Positions 22,775 to 34,271 of a DNA stretch of 64,000 bases are shown here, in pieces. The translations under genes were made by a program, and so were the position numbers. This DNA comes from Lumbricus rubellus. Its lineage: Eukaryota > Annelida > Clitellata > Crassiclitellata > Lumbricidae. The notes beneath the pieces are model-generated. The model saw only the letters and a program-made list of their open reading frames with translations. It was not told the DNA's origin and made no database searches. Position 1 is the first letter of the stretch; every line of letters begins with the position of its first letter. The stretch spans positions 20,249,718 to 20,313,717 of the forward strand of contig OX243817.1 of the NCBI GenBank assembly GCA_945859605.1, written 5' to 3'.

Positions 22775-24090
22775 CTGAGCCATTTTAATGCATTTATATT
22801 ACACAGACTGCATTGTTCAGCTAACTTTAAATCTAAACAACTCACAAGCAGCAGGACCAGGCTACTGGAAATGTAACGCATCCATCCTGAACAACCCAGA
22901 TTTGGAGCCAGATATGGAGCTGCTGTGTGCCTGTCTTCGAGAGAGGACACAGCTATGAAAGGCACAGACTGGTGGGAATCAGCCACCCAGCATTTAAAGA
23001 AAATCCTTACACTCCACTCGATGTGGTTTGTTGACAACACCAGGTGTAAAGTCAAGGACCTGGAACGATGTATAAAAGATTTTTAAGATGCACGAGTCCA
23101 CGTACCTGCGGGACAAGAGCATCTGTTTTTCATAAAAAAAAGAACTACAAAGACTTCTGGATGAATCCGATCGAGAGTCAAGGTCTTAGATGTGGAAGAG
23201 AAGTCTTCTCAGTTCTTCTTCCGAAAAGAAAAATCTCGTAAATAAAAATGCACCGTAAAGGAACTTTCTATTAACTGAATAAAAGTAATGGACAGAAAGT
23301 CAATCCTGAATTAAACGAGTAAATTTTATAAATCACGTTATTTCATGGAGTCTGCCGATCCAGATGCCATCAACAGATTCAAACCTTTTGTCCCTGGGCT
23401 TCCGGATATGTATGCTGAGATGTGCAAAGGGATAGTTACAGCCGGGGAGTTGAGAGCAGATGTCAAAGATATACATGACAATGAATCACCTGGGTATGTC
23501 AAAAATATACATGACAATGAATCGTCTGGGTCAGATGGTCTGCCAAGAGAATTTTATGTAAAATTCTTTCACCTTTTATAAGGACGATTTCGTAGATATC
23601 CTGAATGGTGCACAGAACATAGATTCACTTTCCGACACTCAACGATATGGAATCACTACCCTTGCATGCAAAGATTCATTATAAAGGCTGATCTTTTGAC
23701 AAGCTGGAGGACTATATCATTGCTAAATGTAGAATACAAACTTTTGTCAAAAGTGCTATCCAAACGTCTAGAATCCGTTCTCTCGGAATGCATCTACATT
23801 GACCAAACATGTAGTTTGCCGGGAGATCTATTACAATCTCCATCTCTTCAGAAACATTGAAGACTACTGCAACACAAAGCACATTTTGGCAGCAGTAGTT
23901 TCGTTCGATCAAGAAAAGGCATTTGACCGAGCCCAGTATTTAATTGAAATACTAAAAGAATATGGCTTTGGTGAAACATTTATCGGATGAATTACTCTGC
24001 TCTACACAAATGTCGAGAGCAGCATCAGTCAATAGATGGCCTGGTCCAAAATTTCCAATTACTCGAAGTGTGAGACAGGGTTGTGAGGTG
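22775..24090 (+). pseudogene. L1/Tx1-type LINE ORF2, endonuclease end to RT (copy 3)
   Basis: Starts inside the endonuclease C-terminus (QAAGPGYWKCNASILNNPDL, 22842-22905), then the linker (LLCACLRE, WWES), the RT N-terminal block (SQFFFRKEKSRK, about 23210-23240), ITVAGELRA-like text, SSGSDGLPREFY (23523-23560), VEYKLLSKVLSKRLE (23730-23775), FDQEKAFDRA (23907-23935) and SVRQGC at 24068-24085, where it stops. The endonuclease-linker joint here shows what copy 2 looked like upstream of its truncation. A 36-bp in-frame duplication (VKDIHDNES / VKNIHDNES) lies at about 23460-23530. Many stops. Confidence 0.8.
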
Positions 24091-24464
24091 GAAAATTTAT
24101 ATATAGCATAAAATTTCAGCTATTTTTCCATCTACCTACCAAAAGTTTGTGCAAAATTGTTTCTGCCAGACTTTGTCAAATTTCCACCAATTTTAATAAC
24201 TTTTATAAATTTGAGATACGATATACTGGAATATTAAGAACTTAACTTCTCGGCAATAAGGTGTCTCAAGACATACCTAAGGAACAGTAAGAGTCAAGAG
24301 CGTTTGACTCATTTAGCGGTCCCAGGGCTGGATTTACATGTGAGTCAAAGAAGCAACTGCTAGAGCCTTAGAAATCTGACGGTTTCTAATAGCGAACTAA
24401 AGAAAAAAAATTCAGTGGCTTATAATTATAATCATTCATTTTATATTGGTTTGTTTACTAGGAA

Positions 24465-24737
24465 TTGATGCGGCTAATTCCGCATAAGATTATCTCAGGA
24501 TGTCTGAGCCTGTCCCAAGCTAGGATAAAGGAGGAGGGTTCCGCGGTGGGCTTGCAACCCACCCGGGTAAAAAAATGCTTGCAACAGAAACAACGCAACA
24601 TTAACTGGCCAGAGACCATCAGGGAGGACTTGAGATGCCTGAAGATGCCGTGGGACGAGGCCAGAGAATTGGCGGCGGACAGAGAAGAATGGAGACGATG
24701 CGTTGCCCGATGTGCAGATCTGCACGGGATGGACTAA
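24465..24737 (+). pseudogene. LINE ORF C-terminal fragment
   Basis: Contains NINWPETIREDLRCLKMPWD, AADREEWRRCVARCADLHGM and a stop. The W..T+..DL......W..A..LA.DR..WR..VA.C sequence is the characteristic end of many LINE ORF2 proteins (endonuclease/RT type of the RTE/CR1/I groups). Only the last 90 codons are present. It lies inside the hAT at 24323-27512, so it was either captured by or inserted into it. Confidence 0.75.
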
Positions 24738-24795
24738 GTTCTAAGTTCAAATTACTGTACCTATAATTTTCATGATTTAAATTATCAAGATTTGT

Positions 24796-25198
24796 ATGAC
24801 ATCATTTTCAAGGACAGAATCAAAAACCCTTTTCTTAAATGTGTTTCTGAGCCTAATGGTAACAAATTACACTGGCAAGCGATTGTTTCCGCAGCTGAAG
24901 CGCATAAAAAAAGAACTTTGCTCCACAGTGCGCCAGAATAAACTCAGCTCATTGATCCTGCTTTGCATCGAATGCAAACAACTACGGAAAATTCATTTTG
25001 ATGACATTTTCGCAGATTATGCAATGCAGAAGTGCAGGAAAAAGTTGATGTAAAACTTGTGATTTTTAGTATGTAGCATAAAAAAATGGAATAAAACGAG
25101 TGTATCAATCACAATTCGACTTGTAAGAGACTAAGAGTAGTAGGCCTATTCGCCTCTTCGGTACGATACGCGGCCGCCTACCGGCGAAAATTGTAAAC
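24796..25198. other. Internal non-coding part of the hAT
   Basis: An 85-codon frame (24796-25053) with many lysines and CIECKQLRK is not recognised. The rest is AT-rich. Confidence 0.3.
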
Positions 25199-25291
25199 AA
25201 GGTCGAATGACTTCCGGTTCAGTTGTAGACATGGAAACCCGCGTAAACATATAGACAGTTGTCAATAAATTTATTAAATTGCAGTTCAAAT

Positions 25292-26829
25292 AATGGAATC
25301 TAGTGAGCGAACGAAATTTGTAATAGGTTTTAAACCGACTGGACATCACTGTTGCGCATTAGGATGCAGTCATAAAAGTGCTAAATGAGTGTGTCATATA
25401 AATAGCGTAATAGAATTTAAACCGTTATACCAAAATTATTGCAGTAATTAATTTACTAGTGTATTATTACAGTTAAAGACTGTCTCATGACAAGTTTGTT
25501 TAACAACAGTGATGATCAGTTTACATGACATTGTAGCAACTGCTTATAACAAACTATTCTTCTACCTCTCCTGTAAGCTATGTTCAGACATTCACAACAG
25601 CTATTTCAAGTGCATCTTTAAATTTTGTTTTGAAAACTGAGTTTTCCATCAATATATTGATTGCATAAAACACAGTAAGTAAACAACAAAAAACTTTTAA
25701 CATAAAACATCTTGCACGGCAATGCACGTGACATAAGCTTTGCTCCAGATAACTCGCTATTCAGAACTGTCAAATCCGTAAATGTCAACAGTTCATGCAT
25801 TCATAAACAAATACATCATTTTTTGCATTTCAGCTCATCGATAAAGTGAATCATGATCATGACTACATAGAAACGAAGCGAGGCGGTCGAGTTGCTGAAG
25901 TCATCGATCAAATGCAAGCAGCATGTCCTGAGATCAGTGACTTTTGAGCGACTATAAACAGGCCAAAATTTCTTCAGACCTCTTGAATTCTATGGAAGGT
26001 AAAGGGCAGCTGTTGTCTGTTAAGGCTGTTATGGACACACCTGATATGTTTCGGTACTACACCGGCCTGCCAAGCTACGACGTTTTTATTGCACTTTATC
26101 GATATCTTGAGCCTTTGGCGACTAACATGCAGTATGTGTCGTGTACGGGTAAAAAACATAACTCGATGCGTTTTTGCGTGCGTTTTCACGTGCTTTATCT
26201 CTTGAAGAGGAGTTTTTTGTTACTCTGGTGCGTCTTCGTCTTGGCCTACCATCTAAAGACCTTGCAAGACGGGTTGGCATTGCCGAGAGTACCTTGTCTG
26301 TAATTTTTAATACATGGGTTATTCTGTTATCTAAAGAACTCGAACAGATATGTTGCATGCCTTCAAAGGAACAAAACAGTTTGAAGCAGGCAGACTGCTT
26401 TCAAAACTTCGACAACGTTCGTATAGTCCTTGATTGCACGGAGGTTTTTAGTCAAACCCCAGGTTCATTGTCTGCTCACAGACACATGCATTCCAACTAC
26501 AAGCACCACAGCACTGTAAAGTTTTTAGTTGGGATGAGTCCTAGTGGTGCTATTATTTACATATCAAGTATGTGGGGAGGTCGTGCTAGTGACAAGAAAA
26601 TAACTTCTGAATCAGAGCAATTACTTATGTCATTGAAGCCTGGTGATAAAGTAATGGTGGATCGGGGTTTTACAATAGCGAGAGAATTACCCGATGGTGT
26701 GACGCTGTTGATACCACCTTTCAAAAATCGCACTACTGGTCAGTTCAGCAAAGAAGAGCTAGAATATTCAGAGAAAATATCAGTTGCTCGCATTCATGTG
26801 GAACGCGCAATGCGTGCTATAAAGTAATG
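25292..26829 (+). pseudogene. DDE_Tnp_4 (Harbinger/ISL2EU-type) transposase
   Basis: A possible first exon (25292-25387) reads GHHCCALGCSHKSAK, like the start of a THAP zinc finger. Coding resumes after an acceptor-like 'tgcatttcag' at about 25832, with frameshifts near 25945 and 26175. The core reads FRYYTGLPSYDVF (26047), LSLEEEFFVTLVRLRLGL (26198), IVLDCTEVF (first Asp, about 26423), SDKKITSES (about 26589), VMVDRGF (Asp, about 26653) and HVERAM (Glu, about 26796). Cut-and-paste DNA transposase. The frameshifts and the stop at 26827 make it inactive. Confidence 0.8.
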
Positions 26830-27020
26830 CCAGATTCTGGCAACTGAAGTAAAGCAGGGAATGATTAATAACTATGAGAATATTTTTAAAGCGTGTGCAT
26901 ATCTTGTAAATTTTAAACGGCCATTTCTGAAAGTGTGATACTGTTGTCTTTAGAAAGACAACTTAAATGTTCATATACTATATACTGGAATGACAGTCAC
27001 ACATTCCACTTTTATACTGT

Positions 27021-27245
27021 TCAGTTAATGATTTTTTTGGCAAAAAAACTTCCAGGTTCGTCTTTAATTCCGAGTAGCTCGCATACTAGGACGATCTTAT
27101 GCCGTCTGTTACCGGTAGCGCTCTTGCCATAATGTTTTAATATGGCATTCAGCTCTTTAGCGCTCAACTTATCGACTTCAATCGCTGATTTAATGTCAGT
27201 ACACTTATCCATACTATATGCTTTATTAAACTTAATATAATGCAT
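27021..27245 (-). CDS. SAP-like domain exon, second gene of the ISL2EU-like element
   Basis: A 74-codon minus-strand frame starting at ATG 27245: VDKLSAKELNAILKHYGK...KIVLVCELLGI matches the SAP helix-turn-helix pattern (L+V.ELK..L+..G....G.K..LV..L). In ISL2EU elements a SAP domain commonly precedes a YqaJ-type nuclease in the accessory gene; no nuclease exon follows on this strand before the transposase. So this is a leftover first exon. An unlinked plus-strand YqaJ gene lies at 31075-32673. Confidence 0.5.
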   Translation of the reverse strand: MHYIKFNKAYSMDKCTDIKSAIEVDKLSAKELNAILKHYGKSATGNRRHKIVLVCELLGIKDEPGSFFAKKIIN

Positions 27246-27520
27246 AAAGTTTCATCGGGAAACATGTAAACATCCTACATGCCGGTAAGAACCATGTTGC
27301 AACCAATGTAAACAACCACGCCGGAAGTCATTCGACCTTAGTCCGTCAGTTGGCCGCTAGACGTCGCGCCCGACATTCCGAATTCGGGAATATCAAACAT
27401 GGATCACTGGAGCGATATGCAATACATGTATGCATTATGTCTGTTTTTATTCTCAACTGTGGCCTTATAACGGAAATTGCTTGGAGCCTCACTCTATTGA
27501 AATCCGGCCCTGGGCGGTCC

Positions 27521-27830
27521 TGCATGTACATCACGACTCACTCGAGAGTGTTTACATCTCACAGATTCCACGTGAATTTGTTGCTAAGTGTGAGTGACAG
27601 TAACTGATCTTTGGTGATATTGTGACTTTTGAGTTTTGACTTTCCTTCAGTAGGTCTATTTTCATGTCTGGTTTCATCCATCAAATCATTCATAAATTCA
27701 CTCATTCATTCGAACGTTCCTTCAGGCAAACCATCTTACACAATATAAATAATATGCATCTGTAAATTGTCATGGACCATTAATAATGTTCTTTCTTTAA
27801 AATTACTGACTCCGAGATTGAATTGCAGAA
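27521..27830. other. Non-coding spacer
   Basis: Directly after the hAT target duplication. No gene or repeat recognised. Confidence 0.4.
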
Positions 27831-28277
27831 ACAACCGATAACGGTTGGATAAGTAGCGAGCTGTTTGTCACCTATTTGAAGCCCTTCGTTCAATACACAA
27901 AATGGTCGGTTGAAGACAAAGCAATCTTAATTGTCGATAGTCATTCAACATATAAATCACTTGCAGCAATCGAGTTGGCTAATGAAAATGGGATAGTCAT
28001 GAGTTGATTGTCTCCCAATTCAACACATCACATGCAGCCACTCGACAAACTGTTTATGGTCCTATTACAATCGAAATATAACAGTGAGCGCAAAAAGTGG
28101 ATGACTAATCATCCAGGACAGAGAATCAGCAACTTTGATGCTGCTAAAATATTTGAAAAATCTCAGAGCAAAATTGCACATTATGCCTTAACCCTAAGCC
28201 CGCCAGAGGTGCAAATTTGTACCGGAGGAAAACTTTCCAAGCACGCCACAGGTGCAGATTTGCGACATTGTATGTAG
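27831..28277 (+). pseudogene. pogo-type (DDE_1) transposase C-terminal fragment
   Basis: Reads NGWISSELFVTYLKPFV, AILIVDSHSTYKSLAAIEL (second catalytic Asp), then SPNSTHHMQPLDKLFM (third catalytic Asp) and HPGQRISNFDAAKIF. One stop before LSPNST breaks the frame. The order and wording match the intact pogo transposase at 45016-48667 (ILDGHHSH / LPPHSTHKMQPLD / HPGKRISFYDMA) but the sequence is diverged. The DNA-binding and first catalytic parts are absent. Confidence 0.85.
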
Positions 28278-28481
28278 GCTTACTAAAGCGACTGGAAGTT
28301 AGGGAACCAGCATTTGTCCTATATAAATGAATGCACCAATCATTAGAGCGATAAATCGGCCACAAATTTTCCATTGGACATTTGCACACACACGTGGGAT
28401 AGTTGCAAAGATTTTAGCAGAAAGTCGGTCATCTCTCATGTCTACTCTCGCTAGTTATCTATCGCTAGTTATCGATCGCCA

Positions 28482-30033
28482 TGGCTACGGTAGACAACGT
28501 GCGTGCACATTTCGAAGGTTCAGACTCGGAGCAAGACTTTGAAGGTTTCGATACGGTTACTCAGAGAGATAGTGAAAGTTTGTGTACGATTAGCAGCGTC
28601 CATACTAGCGATTTATCGGACTTTTCGAGCGAATCTGAGAGCGAAATATTCAGGGTGCGTCGGCTCGGCTGGGTTTTGATTTTGCATCAGCCTATGACAA
28701 AGTCTGGTTGAAAGATTTTACGGAACACGTCGGTCCGCTTCTTCACAATGATGAGTCGACTGCGTGTGAAATTTTCCCCCACTTTTTCAGTAGCTTTCTT
28801 GGACTACATGGTTACAGAAACTAATCGTTTTGCCGCCGAGTCTATCGCAAATAAAGAACTCTGACCGCATTCGCGAGACAGAAAATGGACTGATGTAACC
28901 GACGGCAACATGCGGAGATTTCTGGCCCTTCTTCTAGTGATGGGACTAGTCAAAATGCCAAGTTACGAACACTACTGGACGGCCGACAACATCCTGGAGA
29001 TGCCCGGCCTCCGATTGACCATGACATGCAACAGGTTCGAGTTGATTTTGACATATTTGCACCTAAATAACAATGCCAACTGCTTGCCTTCGGACGACCC
29101 AGCCCATGACCGATTGCATAAAGTTCGACCGCTTCTTACTCATCTCAATACCACCTGGAAAACTGCATATCACCCAACTGTGAAGTTAGCAGGGATGAGA
29201 GTGTGGTTGCATTCAAAGGCCGCACAAATATGAGTGTATACAAACCAAACAAGCCACACAAATGGGGTCTAAACGCATGGGCTTTGTCAGACGCAAAGAG
29301 GTGGAAGTTGGTATGACCAAGAAGGTCGTTCTGAGCTTGTGCCACCCCTTGAATGACACAGGAAACCATGTGTACATTGTTTGTTGAGCTGAAAACAAAC
29401 CAACTGGGTGTATGTGGAACATTGCGGACAAATCGCATAGGAGTACAAAAAAAGATCAAGAAAACAAAGCTGAAGAAAGAAGGTCCTGCTGTAATGGAAC
29501 GGGATAGTGATAATCTCCTTTACATCAGTTGGTATGACAGGAAACAAGTCAACCTAATTTCTTCCATTCATAATACTCTTATGTTTAGGAAAACTGTCCG
29601 CACTAAGTCCACAGCTGGTCACACGCATGAAGTTGACAAGCCGGCTGCTATAGAATTGTACAGTCGATTTATGCAAGGCGTTGATCGCTCGGATCGGCTT
29701 CTGTGGTACCACTTGACCAGGCATCGACAGCAGAAATGGTGGAAGAAGCTGTTTGTTTATCTTCTGAAAGATTGGAGGGGAGGATATGACGGTTGAAGTG
29801 AACGAGTCCCATCTCTTTCGGCAAATACATGGCGTTGGTAGAAGAGGAAACTGGAAAGATCAGTGCTGTTGGGATGTTACTGCAGGGAGACCAAGCAGTG
29901 CAGGATTGTTTTCGTCAAAGATAGAAACAGAAGCACAATCTGCTGCTGACAAGAGCAGCACAATAATTACAGATCTTGCACAGAACTACACAAGATGTGA
30001 GCAGTTTGGGTTTCACGCACACAAGTCTGTTTG
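28482..30033 (+). pseudogene. piggyBac (PGBD-type) transposase, degraded, nearly full length
   Basis: The acidic N-terminus (FEGSDSEQDFEGFDTV, 28482-28711) is followed in other frames by WTDVTDGNMRRFLALLLVMG (28890-28948), MPSYEHYWTADNI, NRFELILTYLHLNNN, SRDESVVAFKGRTNM (catalytic Asp region, 29190-29230), YKPNKPHKWGLNAWAL, then TAGHTHEVDKPAAIELY (about 29610), MQGVDRSDRLLWYH (29670-29712) and a tail to 30033. Block order is that of PGBD4-like piggyBac transposases. At least five frameshifts or stops. No TTAA-flanked ends identified. Confidence 0.85.
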
Positions 30034-30099
30034 AGACTTGTAAACGTTATTTCGTTTGTCCAGCAGATAAAAATGTATGCAGTAACAACATGGAGGTAT

Positions 30100-30950
30100 C
30101 GTAGTACAGAATATTAATTATATATATTATACACAGATATATAAGGATACGGGTTAGAGATAAGTCCTCTTCTCATCATCAGCATATGTACACACAGTAA
30201 GACATAGATGCCAATCACACAGAGGCTAACTCACATCAGTTCATATATTATTGGCCACAACTAGGAAGTGACCACACCTCTTCACCATTCACAGGTAACA
30301 GACTAAGATACGATTGGTTGAGTTACTAAGGTCATACATTTCCCTCTCCATTATAATCTAACACTCAATGGAAAATGGAAGTGGAGGCCGAAGCATAGAG
30401 AAGGAGGCAGAAGAAAGTAGTGAGAGGTCTTAGTGGGAGACCTAAGCGAAGGCCTACTGCCGCCTAAGCAGTGAGTAACGGGTAACGTAACATCGACCAG
30501 GTAACAACTAGAATCTCACTCATCATAACATCTTTGTAATCTAAGAAAGGAATAACTAGATTCGGTAATTGTAAGGATACGAAAGGTGTCTGACGCTAAT
30601 GTTAGAAGTTCTTACTAATGAACTAAATACCTTGAATATTATCGAAGGATACGTAACTGGAGATACATTGTCTGTTCGACTATAGGAGAAGATGTGTCTT
30701 GAGTAATATAAGAGTTTATAAGAACTGACTTGTTTTCATACTAGTTAAGCCTCTCCCTCTGTGAGTAAGTAAGTGTTCCCCAAACACTTGAAAGATCCCG
30801 TAATAAGTTAAGGTTCCTCTAGACCTTAGGTATATATCTATATCTTAAACTTATAATGATAATTGGTGGATTCGAACCGGGATCAAATGACGAAGATAGA
30901 ACAGAAGTTCCATGTCATTTGAGAATGTTACGTAGCTTAATTTAGCTTCA
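30100..30950. repeat. Unclassified repeat segment (relative of the 42.9 kb repeat end)
   Basis: Non-coding. A 50-bp stretch (30755-30804) beginning CCCTCTGTGAGTAAGTAAG is identical to 42894-42943 and includes a small hairpin, GTGTT-CCCCA-AACAC. About 65 bp downstream is 'tggtggattcgaaccggg' (30868), reminiscent of a tRNA-complementary primer site. One reading is the 3' part of an LTR followed by a primer-binding site, but I could not find the left end. Confidence 0.4.
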
Positions 30951-31074
30951 TTTTTGTCACTGACGAGAGATTCGCCTTTCTTAATGAGACCGGATGTTGA
31001 TTGTGTTATGGTTATCAGAACGAGGCGGCAACCACAGCTGTTGTAAACAGAAACATGGCCGGTGTTAGTTAGGA

Positions 31075-32673
31075 GTGGAATTTCCTGAATTGCCTATTCA
31101 AAATCTTCTCATTCCGATGCGAGCTACCTTGACACAGGAACAAAGTCACCGAATCGAGGCAGTGACAATTACACCAGAAGAGTCTGTGATGTTTGACAAA
31201 GAGACCCGATCACAAAGTGATAGTAGTCTTTGGCATAAATTACGTGAGAATCGCCTCACCGCATCAAGGATTGGGCAGATATGCAAAAGACGCAAAGGTT
31301 TGAAAGATTCGAAAAATATTTTATATCTTCAATATTTACAAAATATTTATTTACTTACTTGAAATAAAAATGTGTTTGTATCAATTATTAAGTAAAATTC
31401 AATTAATTCCTGAGAATAGAAGCACCATAGTTATATTTCATCATGTAGTATCGTACATATATTGCGATAGGGCAGCAATTTTCTAATCAACGCTATCAAT
31501 GATACTAATTTAAACTAGTTCAGTTAAAGTACATTTAACAGAACTGTCAGTGATATAAAGGTGATGAGACAGAGAGGGATTCACATACATTGATGCTTCT
31601 GAAAGTTGATTTTTCTGTTATGAAATTGTTACATTGATCTTATGTGTAACACTTAATTTTGTTTTTGTAGCGTATGAGACGCTAGTAGGCCAATTAAAGA
31701 AAAAAACACATGCAACAACTGCCATGAAGGAAGGACTGTTGAGAGAACCGATAGCTGCAGAGGCCTATGCAAAGGTAAGTGCCTACTTCAAAAAGTATTC
31801 TCTATTCAGTTATTAATTCTGCTGAGGTTTCAGATATGCCTTTGGTCGATGTCATCTCAGATGCATTTAGACAGACTTGTGATCTCGAGACCTAAGGTCT
31901 CAAACTGAAGTTCACTTGAAACCTGAAGGTAAGGTCTTGGTCTCGAGATCTGGTGCCAAAGGTCTTAGTCTTGGTTCTCGAGATCAGGAGGCTGAGGTCT
32001 TGGTCTCGAGACCTCCGGTCAAGTTCTAAGACCGACAAAGACCAGTCATTTCTTATAAATATAATGCCTCGCATTGCCTCGTGATGGGCTGCTAATCAGT
32101 GAAATATCCGCAAATGTAGGCACGCATATATAATGCAATCCTTGCGTTAATAACTGTTCGTATGAAGGGACACAAAACAATATTAAATTGTCAATGAGCA
32201 ATTACTAACTTTCCGCTTCCTTTTCTTTCTATTTGTCAGGCATGAGTTACTTTGGTCAGTTGTTTGGAAGAATTTTGTAGTGTAGGAACATTTCTTAAGG
32301 CAAATGTTCATTTTAACTTTGATATATCATATTCTGTTTCTCATTTACACAGGCTATGAACGATGAGGTCAATCTGTACCCATGTGGTATTGTGGTGAGC
32401 CCATATGTTCCGTGGATCGCTGCAAGTCCAGATCGGAAGGTCTATTGTCCAGGCCGCCAACCTTCTTTTGGTCTTTTGGAAATAAAATGTCCTCAGAATG
32501 ACAAACTTCATGAAGTAGCATGTCTTAAACTACACGACGGTTCTTTGCAGCTGAACAGAGGACATGATTACTATTATCAGATCCAGTGCCAACTTGCTGT
32601 AACTGGTCTCTCATGGTGCGATTCTTATCTCTTGGAAAATAATGAAATGTTAACAAATGATCACATTTTTTAA
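31075..32673 (+). CDS. YqaJ-type nuclease, three exons, 5' end uncertain
   Basis: Exons 31075-31297, 31671-31774 and 32353-32673. Boundaries: donor AAAG|GTTTGA, acceptor TTTTTGTAG, donor AAAG|GTAAGT, acceptor TTTACACAG; phases 1 and 0 join without shift. The protein reads LWHKLRENRLTASRIGQI, then MKEGLLREPIAAEAY, then WIAASPDRKV, FGLLEIKCPQ and YYYQIQCQLAVTG: the YqaJ/lambda-exonuclease landmarks (G-x-x-x-E, D of SPD, E-x-K, Q). These are Mg-dependent exonucleases. In animals such genes are often the accessory gene of ISL2EU transposons. The frame start at 31075 is GTG, so an earlier exon probably exists (acceptor-like 'gttag' just upstream). Nothing broken was seen in the three exons. Confidence 0.75.
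31870..32040. repeat. Palindromic GGTCTCGAGACC-type repeat inside the second intron
   Basis: Within about 165 bp, 'tctcgaga' occurs three times, once more as 'tctcgaga' within 'ttctcgagatc', with 'ggtcttggtctcgagac' repeated and 'gatctcgagacctaagg' at the left. The first and last parts are roughly inverted. It resembles a short MITE or foldback. It does not disturb the splice sites of the YqaJ gene. Confidence 0.6.
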
Positions 32674-32759
32674 CAATTCTATGACTATTTGAACACAGCG
32701 GAACGCAACAGTTCACCATCATGGTTGATGTTTACATCAGTTGTGGTGTCGGGCTCGTT

Positions 32760-34130
32760 CTGAGTTATCTCATGAATATTCCGTGAGAAACGTGAATTGA
32801 AAGTTTTAACACATTGCATATGATGACCACATTGCATTCATTCACACATTGGATCTAACCATTGATGTCTTATTAACGTGAAGTAAAGCAGAGTTATCTC
32901 TTATTTGTTAGTAAGGAAGTAGAGTGTATATTCTTCTCCAATCGCATAAAGGGTGATTCGTTCTGATATACAAGGAATTACAAGCATTCACCGACTACGA
33001 TAGGCCAGCAAGAATTTACCTAGCGCGCCTAGAATGTAATAATCAACTGCATAAACGTGATACACGCGCAATCAAACACACATGTGCACTAACCATTTAT
33101 TTAACTAGCGTGAAGAAAAGTACTGAACGAAGATTTGTAAAGCACGGTCAATAAAAAGCAAGGTACGAATCACATGAGAGTCACAGAACGCAGTCAATTT
33201 ATATAGACTCAAGAGTAAGGAGCGTATTTAAAGAATCAAACAAGGACATCAACTTATTCCCGAGAGCGACAGAATCTTATTCAGGACCGCCTAACGAATG
33301 CGGGCATTCTAAGACAGGAATCAGAGCAACGCATGACCAAGTGTGAATTGTTAGTGGTTTGACACAGTACCATTCACTTAACACGCACCTAAAATAATTA
33401 GAAATGATGGCAATTTGGCGAGAAAGATTTATTTAGCGCTATTGTATGTACTAATATCCTGCATTATCTGATACTCTTGCATTTCAACACACATTTGTAC
33501 TAACCAATTGTCTATCACTGAGAACAAAAGACAAGTTATAGACCGATCTATGAGTATGCAAGCATAGTAAGCTTTGAAGAATTATAAATGTCTTGGCTAA
33601 GTTTTTGATCTATTGAAGTCCCATTGGTAAGAAAGGGAGTAGCAACATAGGTCAACCGACAAATCAAGTGACTAAGAAGAGTTCAAAAGATTGATAATGG
33701 TAACGGATACAATTTAAGATTCAACAGCCTACAAAGGAACTGATTTCCAAAAATAGGCCTAACATCACTCAGGCTTGACGACAAAGTATTATAATAGTCT
33801 TGTGGTAGATTGAGACGAGATTATTGAAATCACAATCATTAACAACCATTCGAAATACTCTCAGAATAGAGAAGGCGAGCATACACTTAAGTGTGTCTTC
33901 ATCTATATAGGCCTACATAGCATTACAAGCATACATTTTAGTGAATTGCTTATAACATTGCATCTGGATTGACCTTGATTTCTCTATACATTACGCTTCG
34001 TTCATGGAAACATCCAATGCATGGCATTAGCACGTGATACAGGCAGACAGTTCAAGGTCATTTACACTAGTCTTGTTGACGCCTATCCAGTCCAAAGCCA
34101 GACCATCAGTGAAACAGTGCAACCTCACGA
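32760..34130. repeat. Long unclassified repeat, copy A
   Basis: Non-coding. 32838-33365 matches 38133-38675 (copy B), and 33489-34110 matches 41663-42235 (copy C), with moderate divergence. Internally, a motif of the form 'cacatgtgcactaaccatt' recurs at about 32852, 33083 and 33495, each followed by 'aacgtgaag' or 'ctgagaaca', so the repeat is itself made of diverged subunits of about 230-410 bp. No protein. Nature unknown. Confidence 0.65.
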
Positions 34131-34271
34131 ACCTGAATTTGACTCAGAGCATGATAAGTAGGTCTATGTACTTCAGTTTTTTTAAAATTATTTTATATTT
34201 TTTTTCTCCCTCTATAGTCTTCAAATTTTAAGTAAATTCTGTCTCTTTATTTTTTTTAATCTTTAAGTGGA

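Larger units (their letters stand above)
25199..27339 (+). mobile_element. ISL2EU/IS4-like DNA transposon nested in the hAT
   Basis: A 19-bp perfect terminal inverted repeat, AAGGTCGAATGACTTCCGG, lies at 25199-25217 and, inverted, at 27321-27339. Inside are a plus-strand DDE_Tnp_4 transposase (25290-26827, broken) and, convergent on the minus strand, a SAP-like exon (27021-27245). Paired opposite-strand genes of this kind (transposase with THAP finger, and a SAP/YqaJ nuclease) are typical of ISL2EU elements as I know them. No target duplication longer than one base was certain. It is younger than the surrounding hAT. Confidence 0.8.
24323..27512. mobile_element. hAT element, 3190 bp, hosting other insertions
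   Basis: Left end CAGGGCTGGATTTAC (24323) and right end, on the other strand, CAGGGCCGGATTTCAAT (27512). Flanking 8-mers are AGCGGTCC (24315-24322) and GGCGGTCC (27513-27520), 7 of 8 identical: a hAT-type target duplication. It has no hAT transposase of its own. It contains a LINE 3' fragment (24465-24737) and a complete ISL2EU-like element (25199-27339). Removing the latter leaves about 1 kb of non-autonomous hAT. Confidence 0.85.

Noticed and set aside
28008..28277. Separate small gene starting at MSPNST
   Set aside because: It is the continuation of pogo DDE_1 coding interrupted by one stop.
30860..30895. tRNA-like box B (GGTTCGAATCC on the minus strand), considered as a tRNA gene or SINE
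   Set aside because: No box A, acceptor stem or cloverleaf could be built around it; a primer-binding site is as likely.
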